Origin: CAZCAC01 sp964496575
GTDB taxonomy: Bacteria; Planctomycetota; UBA1135; GCA-002686595
Assembly: GCA_964496575.1 (NCBI GenBank)
Contig: CAZCAC010000032.1
Coordinates: 1 to 64,000, forward strand
Reading direction: 5' to 3'
DNA length: 64,000 nucleotides
Shown: in pieces, positions 59,064 through 64,000 of the stretch
Layout: every line of letters starts with the position of its first letter
Numbering within the stretch: position 1 is the stretch's first letter
The notes under the pieces: model-generated
What the model saw: the letters and a program-made list of their open reading frames with translations, nothing else
What the model was told of the DNA's origin: nothing
Databases searched by the model: none
Position numbers and translations under genes: made by a program

Positions 59064-60920
59064 ATGCACCGAAATGAAGCTCGAAAGGGCCTGCCTCACG
59101 GCAGGTTCGTCGCCATTGGTCTGGTTGTTGCTACGCTGCTCTCCGCCGGCGCCGCGTCGTCTTTCCCCGAGGACACCGTCGTGCGCTGGTACGACGTCCG
59201 TTCGCTGCACGCGGTCGGGGTGGTCGATCCCGGCGGGGTGGATCTGCGCCTGCCGCTGCGCTCCTCGTTCCTCTACAACCTCGAGCCGGACGGCTACGAC
59301 GTCCACCTGGAGGAAGACTACGGGCCGGGGCCCGACGGCTGGGTCGAGAACGTGCTCTACGACCTCGGCGACCGGTGGCCCGGGGGCGAGTTCGACGCCG
59401 AGTCGCGCGCCGGGTTCCTGCGGCTCCAGGCGAGCCCCCTGGCGCACGAGGAGTTCGCCGCCGTCCTCGGCGACCTCCGCCGGCACGTCTCGCGCTCCGT
59501 CGAGGTCGAGGTCTTCGTCCTGCCCGCGACCGTCCTGGCCACGGGCACGCGATCGGTCCTCGGCGCCAAGGAGACCGCGGCGCTGCTCGCCGGGGCCGAG
59601 CCGCTCGACTACTCCCGCAAGGCAGCCCGCCTCGGCCAGCGGGTGCGGCTCGGCGGCGAAGGCTTCGCCGCCACGCTGATCGACTACGACGTCGAGGTCG
59701 CCAAGAAGTCGCGCGTTCCCGATCCGCAGGTCACCGTGCTCCGCGAGGGGATCGAGCTCGGGGTGGTCATCCGCGAGAGCTTCGCCGGCGGGTACCGTGT
59801 CCGGGCTTGGGGGCGTCGAACCGTACCCGAGGATCCGCCGCGGAAGGTCGTCCTGGAGCATTTCGGCGGCGCACCGCTCGAGCTTCCCGCGACGTCCAGC
59901 GTGCTGGGGGTCGGATCGGCCACGATCCCGAACGGCGGCTGCCTCGTGCTGGGGCAGGACTGGAGCTCCGACGGAGTCTGGTTGATCCGGGTGAGTGAGA
60001 CCGACCCGGGGAGGAGCTTGCAGGTGGGTGGCTCGCGCTTCGTGCCGCTCGGCGATCTGACCTCGGTCCCGCTCCTGGTCGAATCGCCGCGGTTGCCGTT
60101 CGCACAGCCGTCCGGCGGCCTGCACGTCGAGGAGGAAACGACCGTGTCGCAGCTGGGCGACACGGCGACCGAGCGGCTCTTCAGCCCCGAGGACCTTCGC
60201 GATCGGATCCGGGATCGTGCGGCGGATCTGGAGCTCGAAGGCCGCATCGCGCTGGTCGGCCACAGCCTCTACCTGCGCGGCACGCCGGCGTTCCTCGACT
60301 GGGCGAGTGGAGAGATCGGCGAGCTGCACCACGGGCTGGTCAGCGAGACGGTCGAGCTCGACGTACGACTCGGCACGCTGAAGCGGGGCGCCGCGCTGCA
60401 GCTGGTCTCCGCCGACGACCTCGCGCCCCTGGTCGAGCGGCTCGACCAGCGACTCCTGGGCGCCTGTCGGCTGGGGGACAGCCTGCTCCTGCTCGGCGGG
60501 ACCGAGCGGTTCTACCTGCAGGACCACGACGTCGAGATCGCCGAGTCGGCCGCGATTCCCGACCCGATCATCAACGAGCTCTTCGAGGGGGTCTCCTTCT
60601 GGTGCCGGCCGAGCCGGGTCGGCGGAGGGTCTCTCTCCGCGTGGGTCGACCTGCAGGTGCAGGAGGCGGCGCGAGATCCGAGACGGCTTCCGATCTCGGT
60701 CTGGGAGCCGCGCGAGGTGGAACAGCGGGATGACGATCCGGCGCCGACGGGGACCTACACCCTGAACGCGCAGGTCGAGCTCCCCGCGACCGCGCGGGCG
60801 GAGCTCACCTCGAACGTGCTGATGAAGGACGGCGAGTGGACGCTGCTCTGCTGCACGAGCCTCGCCGGGAGCGATCGCTCGCTGGTGGCGGTGGCGCGGG
60901 CGCGGGTGCTGTCGCGCTAG
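59064..60920 (+). CDS. Exported protein with two copies of a secretin-like module
   Basis: 618 residues from the ATG at 59064, after an ACCAGG Shine-Dalgarno. A signal peptide (FVAIGLVVATLLSAGAASS) is followed by mostly beta structure. One unit recurs: IDYDVEVAKKSRVPDPQVTV with LREGIELGVV in the first half, and QDHDVEIAESAAIPDPIINE with LFEGVSFWC in the second, each leading to LPAT and a following dG-type strand. The unit is reminiscent of secretin domains, but there is no complete pore region. Function is unknown. It is divergent from the NodB-like gene and convergent with the lipase gene. Confidence 0.65.
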   Translation: MHRNEARKGLPHGRFVAIGLVVATLLSAGAASSFPEDTVVRWYDVRSLHAVGVVDPGGVDLRLPLRSSFLYNLEPDGYDVHLEEDYGPGPDGWVENVLYDLGDRWPGGEFDAESRAGFLRLQASPLAHEEFAAVLGDLRRHVSRSVEVEVFVLPATVLATGTRSVLGAKETAALLAGAEPLDYSRKAARLGQRVRLGGEGFAATLIDYDVEVAKKSRVPDPQVTVLREGIELGVVIRESFAGGYRVRAWGRRTVPEDPPRKVVLEHFGGAPLELPATSSVLGVGSATIPNGGCLVLGQDWSSDGVWLIRVSETDPGRSLQVGGSRFVPLGDLTSVPLLVESPRLPFAQPSGGLHVEEETTVSQLGDTATERLFSPEDLRDRIRDRAADLELEGRIALVGHSLYLRGTPAFLDWASGEIGELHHGLVSETVELDVRLGTLKRGAALQLVSADDLAPLVERLDQRLLGACRLGDSLLLLGGTERFYLQDHDVEIAESAAIPDPIINELFEGVSFWCRPSRVGGGSLSAWVDLQVQEAARDPRRLPISVWEPREVEQRDDDPAPTGTYTLNAQVELPATARAELTSNVLMKDGEWTLLCCTSLAGSDRSLVAVARARVLSR

Positions 60921-60935
60921 GTCCGAGCTACGGGA

Positions 60936-61778
60936 TCACCGGACGAGGTGATTCCAGAGGTGTACCGCGTAGTGAACCGGTGAGTGGTCGACGAGCGAGG
61001 CGAGGGGCACGCCATCGAACTCACCGGTTCGCCAGCGGCGGAAGTTCTCGCGCAGCTGCGCGAGGTGGCCCTCGATGCCCCGCTCGAGTCGCTCCCGGGT
61101 GCTGGTCCCGGTGCGGAGCACCCCATCGGTGTCGAGGTGATACAGCTCGCCGACGTGGGCGTAGCCGATCGGCGGTGGCAGGTGGGGGACGAGGTCGGTG
61201 TTGTTGACGACGCGGTAGACGGGCGCGCGCAGGTGCTCGCCGAAGGCGGAGTCGCCGACGCGCGGGGAGCCGAAGGTGTAGACCGCGCGCGTCCGTTCGT
61301 GGCGCGCGGCGGCGATCGTCGCCAGAGCTCCGCCCAGGCTGTGGCCGGTGAAGGTGACGGTCCGGCCGGCGAGGCGCGCGCCGAGGTCGCTCCACACGAG
61401 GTCGAGAGCCTTCTGGAAGCCGCGGTGGACCTCGCCCGCTCCCTCGGGCACACGCACGGCGTCGAGGTCGCGCCAGAGGTCGCGCTCGTCCGCGGTGCCG
61501 CGGAAGGCGACCAGGTCACCCGCGATCACGCACCGGGTCCCCTCGTGCTCGAGAATCGAGACCTCCCGGACGCCCCCTCGCTCGAGCGCGGTGAGCACGG
61601 TCGCCTCCCGCGCGTAGGTGAGCATCGAGAGCTCGCTCAGCCACCACGCGTCGACCGATTCGAAGTCGGGGGTTTCGATGAAGGGATGGGCGTCGGCGCC
61701 CTCGAAGTAGTTCCAGTGGTCGCAGCGCTGGAAGAGGGCCTCGAAGGAGAGCTCGGAGGGGATCGCTTTCTTCGACAT
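60936..61778 (-). CDS. Class 3 lipase
   Basis: 280 residues from the ATG at 61778. The nucleophile elbow is FTGHSLGGALA (Ser147), the acid is likely in VNNTDLVPHLPP and the histidine in the last 20 residues (SPVHYAVHLW). AFRGTADERDLWRDLD before it is the usual oxyanion-side loop of Lipase_3. There is no signal peptide, so it is probably cytoplasmic or membrane-bound. It starts 17 bases after the TldE gene and may be its operon partner. Substrate is unknown. Confidence 0.88.
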   Translation of the reverse strand: MSKKAIPSELSFEALFQRCDHWNYFEGADAHPFIETPDFESVDAWWLSELSMLTYAREATVLTALERGGVREVSILEHEGTRCVIAGDLVAFRGTADERDLWRDLDAVRVPEGAGEVHRGFQKALDLVWSDLGARLAGRTVTFTGHSLGGALATIAAARHERTRAVYTFGSPRVGDSAFGEHLRAPVYRVVNNTDLVPHLPPPIGYAHVGELYHLDTDGVLRTGTSTRERLERGIEGHLAQLRENFRRWRTGEFDGVPLASLVDHSPVHYAVHLWNHLVR

Positions 61779-61795
61779 GGACCGGCGGGCCCGAC

Positions 61796-63118
61796 CTAGA
61801 GATTGAAGTTGAAGTCCTCGACCAGCAGCCCCGGTACGCGAGCCGAACCGGTCGCCCGCGCGTCGTAGGTCTCCGGGTCGAGGATCATCTCGCGCTCGGC
61901 GGTCAAGCCGATCAGGTTCTCGCCGAGAGCGCGGTAGATCGTCTCGTCGAAGCGCATCACGTTCAGCGGGGCGACGATCTCGCCGTTCTCGACCCAGAAG
62001 CAGGCGAAGCGCGTCATCCCGGTGATGCGACACGCGGGGCGATCGGAGAAGTTCAGATACCAGACGTTGTTGATGTAGACGCCGGTGTCGAGGCGCTGCA
62101 GGATCTCGCTCTCCGGGATGTTCCCTGCGCCGATGTCGAGAGATTCCGGCATCTCCCAGGAGCCGGCGCCATTGGTCGGGACGTCGTACTCCTTGGCGCT
62201 GCGCGGGTTGATCAGTGGATCGGCCAGCTTTCCGCCGTCGATCAGGGTCACCGACTCCGGCTTGATGAAGCCGCTCCCCTGGAAGTTGGGCGCGACGCCA
62301 TCCGCGGTGTTTTCCGCGATGGTGAGGCCCGGGTGCAGCCGCGCGTCCTCCTCGGCCATCTTGATCAGCACCGTCTGCTTGGTGCGACGGTCCTTCAGGC
62401 CGTAGCCACCCCAGGCGATGATCCCGACGTAGTCGCTGGCCGCCGCCGGCGCGAGGTAGACGCGGTAGCGCCCCGGCTCGATCGTCTTCGGCTGTCGCGC
62501 GAGGACTTCGAGCTGGGCAGCGGCGCTCTCCACCTTGCCGGAGAACGCTTCCTGATCCCAGGCGAAGCCGGCGTAGCCGTTCTTGACCGCCTTGTCGGCC
62601 TGAAGGTAGAAGCTCCAGTCGAAGTTGAAGCTGTAGCTGGAGAACCAGTTGCGCTGTCCCGCCGAGTTGGCGAAGCCGCGGTGGATGCCGCCGGCGGCGT
62701 AGATGCCGACCAGATCGCGGCCTTCACCCGCTTCGCGGATCGAAGTGAGCGCGTCGGCGGCATCGGGAAGCCGATTCTCGCCGCACTGCTCGGTCGAGTT
62801 GACCTCGGTCGCGTAGAGCAGGTGCGGGTCCTCGGGCAGCGAGGGAAGCTGCTCGCGCAGGTCGCTGAGGAGCTCCGACAGGCGCGCGCGGTCCTCCCCG
62901 GCGTTGCCGGTGAGCGTGACGCCACCCCCCGCGTGCCGCGCACCGAGGATCAGGTCGAAGCTCATCGCCTTCTGCGCGACGTGTCCGCCCTGCCGCACCT
63001 TCGAGTGGTTGAGGCGGATGAAGTCGGAGTCCTCGGCGCTGAAGTTGATCGTGGCGAACTCGTCGCCAACGAGCTTCGAGGTCAGGAACGTGGCCAGTTC
63101 GTCGAAGTAGCTCTGCAT
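61796..63118 (-). CDS. TldE/PmbA family protease subunit
   Basis: 440 residues. Typical family phrases are RYRVYLAPAAASDYVGIIAW, then LTIAENTADGVAPNFQGSGF and ERLDTGVYINNVWYLNFSDRP-like (RLDTGVYINNVWYL) and ITGMTRFACFWVENGEIVAP. The metal-binding HExxxH of the TldD subunit is absent, as expected for the inactive TldE partner. It starts three bases after the stop of the TldD gene. The heterodimer is a metalloprotease that trims peptides (for instance leader peptides of modified peptides) in the cytoplasm. Confidence 0.88.
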   Translation of the reverse strand: MQSYFDELATFLTSKLVGDEFATINFSAEDSDFIRLNHSKVRQGGHVAQKAMSFDLILGARHAGGGVTLTGNAGEDRARLSELLSDLREQLPSLPEDPHLLYATEVNSTEQCGENRLPDAADALTSIREAGEGRDLVGIYAAGGIHRGFANSAGQRNWFSSYSFNFDWSFYLQADKAVKNGYAGFAWDQEAFSGKVESAAAQLEVLARQPKTIEPGRYRVYLAPAAASDYVGIIAWGGYGLKDRRTKQTVLIKMAEEDARLHPGLTIAENTADGVAPNFQGSGFIKPESVTLIDGGKLADPLINPRSAKEYDVPTNGAGSWEMPESLDIGAGNIPESEILQRLDTGVYINNVWYLNFSDRPACRITGMTRFACFWVENGEIVAPLNVMRFDETIYRALGENLIGLTAEREMILDPETYDARATGSARVPGLLVEDFNFNL

Positions 63119-63121
63119 GAC

Positions 63122-64000
63122 TCACTCTCCTCCGAAGACGTCGACGTCGGCGAACACGCAAGCGGGGGTCGCGTGACCGACCCGGACCGCCTGGCCCGGC
63201 TCCCCCTTGCCGCAGTACGGCGTGCCCAGCAGCTGGAAGGACTCACGATTGCCGACTTTCTTCAGGTTGCGCCAGAAGGTCGCGGAGATGCCCTTGTAGT
63301 TCGGTTTCTTGACCACCTCGGCCAGCTCGCCGTTCCTGATACGCCGGCCGTATTCGCAGCCGAACTGAAACTTGTTGCGGCTGTCGTCGATCGACCACGA
63401 GTTGTTCTGGGCCATGTAGACGCCGTCCTCGATGCTCGCGACCATCTCGTCGAAGCTGGAATCGCCCGGCTCGAGGTTCAGGTTCGCCATCCGGTCGATC
63501 GGCGGCCGGTTCCACGAACTGGCGCGCGAGCAGGAGACACCAGGCTGGCCCGATCGCGACTGGGAGATCGCCCCGCCAAGCGCGCGCTGCAGGATCCCGT
63601 TGCGGATGATGAACTGCTTCTCCGCCGCCGTCCCGTCGTCGTCGAAGCTGTAGCTGGCGAACTCGCCGCTCAGCGCCGGGTCGAAGCTGATGTTCAGGAG
63701 ATCGGAGCCGTAGCGGTAGCTGCCGAACATGTCCGGAGTGACGAAGCTGGTCCCCGCGTAGTTGCGCTCGTCCCCGAGGATGCGGTCGAGCTCCAGCGGG
63801 TGCCCGATCGACTCGTGGATCTGCAGGTACATCTGCGTCGGATCGAGCAGCACGTCCATCGTGCCGGTGGGGCAGTTGGGCGCGGCGAGCAGCTGCAGCA
63901 CCTCCTCGCTGAGCTTCGGCGCGAGCGTGGAGAAGCCGACACGGTCGAGCACCTCCAGCCCTCCCTGGCGGGCGAGCTCGGCGCTGCGCGAGAGCGTCTC
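63122..64000 (-). CDS. tldD: TldD family metalloprotease subunit (5' end outside the window)
   Basis: The frame continues through the window end; 292 C-terminal residues plus the stop are visible. The zinc motif is IHESIGHPLELDRILGDE (HExxxH), then YAGTSFV and a DDGTAAEKQFIIRNGIL block (with the usual xDDxG..). SRSGQPGVSC and RMANLNLEPGD fit the family. The catalytic subunit pairs with TldE encoded right after it. A GTG at 63952 is an internal codon; the true start is upstream in the missing part. The downstream TldE gene is co-encoded. No peptide substrate gene is visible here. Confidence 0.9.
   Translation of the reverse strand, partial: ETLSRSAELARQGGLEVLDRVGFSTLAPKLSEEVLQLLAAPNCPTGTMDVLLDPTQMYLQIHESIGHPLELDRILGDERNYAGTSFVTPDMFGSYRYGSDLLNISFDPALSGEFASYSFDDDGTAAEKQFIIRNGILQRALGGAISQSRSGQPGVSCSRASSWNRPPIDRMANLNLEPGDSSFDEMVASIEDGVYMAQNNSWSIDDSRNKFQFGCEYGRRIRNGELAEVVKKPNYKGISATFWRNLKKVGNRESFQLLGTPYCGKGEPGQAVRVGHATPACVFADVDVFGGE

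Noticed and set aside
1..64000. CRISPR arrays, insertion sequences, prophage or integrase genes
   Set aside because: No spaced direct repeats, transposase or integrase motifs were seen on reading both strands; the two long palindromes are the only mobile-element-like structures.

Overview
The window is GC-rich bacterial chromosome. Signs of a diderm cell are lipoprotein signals, an outer-membrane barrel and many exported proteins. The best guess is an uncultured Planctomycetota or close relative. The reasons are several ECF sigma factors paired with kinases, membrane or anti-sigma proteins, TPR and formylglycine-enzyme-like fusions of Ser/Thr kinases, many exported carboxypeptidase-regulatory-like proteins, DUF1570-like HExxH peptidases, and secreted proteins sharing a C-terminal module (motifs GDGSGT, CPCGN, DGLRC, WYR[DN]P). 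The phylum call is inference. I saw no complete tRNA or rRNA, CRISPR array, transposase or prophage.

Layout. 0-2.7 kb: end of a coiled-coil gene, endonuclease IV (nfo), and a short-form hybrid cluster protein (hcp) behind a CRP/FNR-type palindrome. A perfect 48-bp-arm hairpin closes hcp against a convergent gene. 2.8-11.1 kb, minus strand: an exported HExxH peptidase, then an operon-like run of LolD-like ATPase, FtsX-like permease, ZnuA-like lipoprotein, an unknown two-TM lipoprotein and an anchored beta-sandwich protein. Histidine clusters recur in the permease, the binding protein and the lipoprotein. 11.2-18.4 kb: ECF sigma plus small membrane protein, an SGNH/MBOAT O-acyltransferase pair, and a kinase-TPR protein encoded with its own ECF sigma factor. 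18.5-25.2 kb, minus: an NHL-like lipoprotein, a G3E (CobW-like) GTPase overlapping a UroD/MtaA-like methyltransferase with a C-terminal thioredoxin domain, and a 1049-residue protein joining an ECF sigma factor through one TM segment to an exported multi-domain region.

25.4-38 kb: a small lipoprotein, an RDD/TPR protein followed by a 3' remnant of an ornithine cyclodeaminase-family gene, an RbfA-like protein, a HEAT/VWA protein, two secreted proteins with the shared module, a HExxH peptidase, a PadR regulator and an aldo-keto reductase homologue lacking the catalytic tetrad. 38-44 kb, minus: methyltransferase, glycosyltransferase 9, outer-membrane barrel and a spermidine-synthase-like membrane protein, which look like envelope or glycan functions. 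Next comes a 3' remnant of a MacB-type permease.

44.4-64 kb: a third HExxH peptidase, an ECF sigma with a zinc-finger/HTH partner, an exported beta-sandwich protein, a kinase-FGE fusion, an exported alpha/beta hydrolase, an ABC exporter pair, a soluble chemoreceptor, a NodB-like secreted protein with the shared module, a tandem-repeat exported protein, a class 3 lipase, and a TldE/TldD pair cut by the window end.

The strongest candidates for something undescribed are the histidine-rich hybrid ABC locus (4.7-11.1 kb), the UroD-thioredoxin plus G3E GTPase pair (19.5-21.9 kb), the sigma-factor/ectodomain fusion (22.1-25.2 kb) and the shared C-terminal module of the secreted proteins. All coordinates and residue positions were read by hand and no database search was possible.
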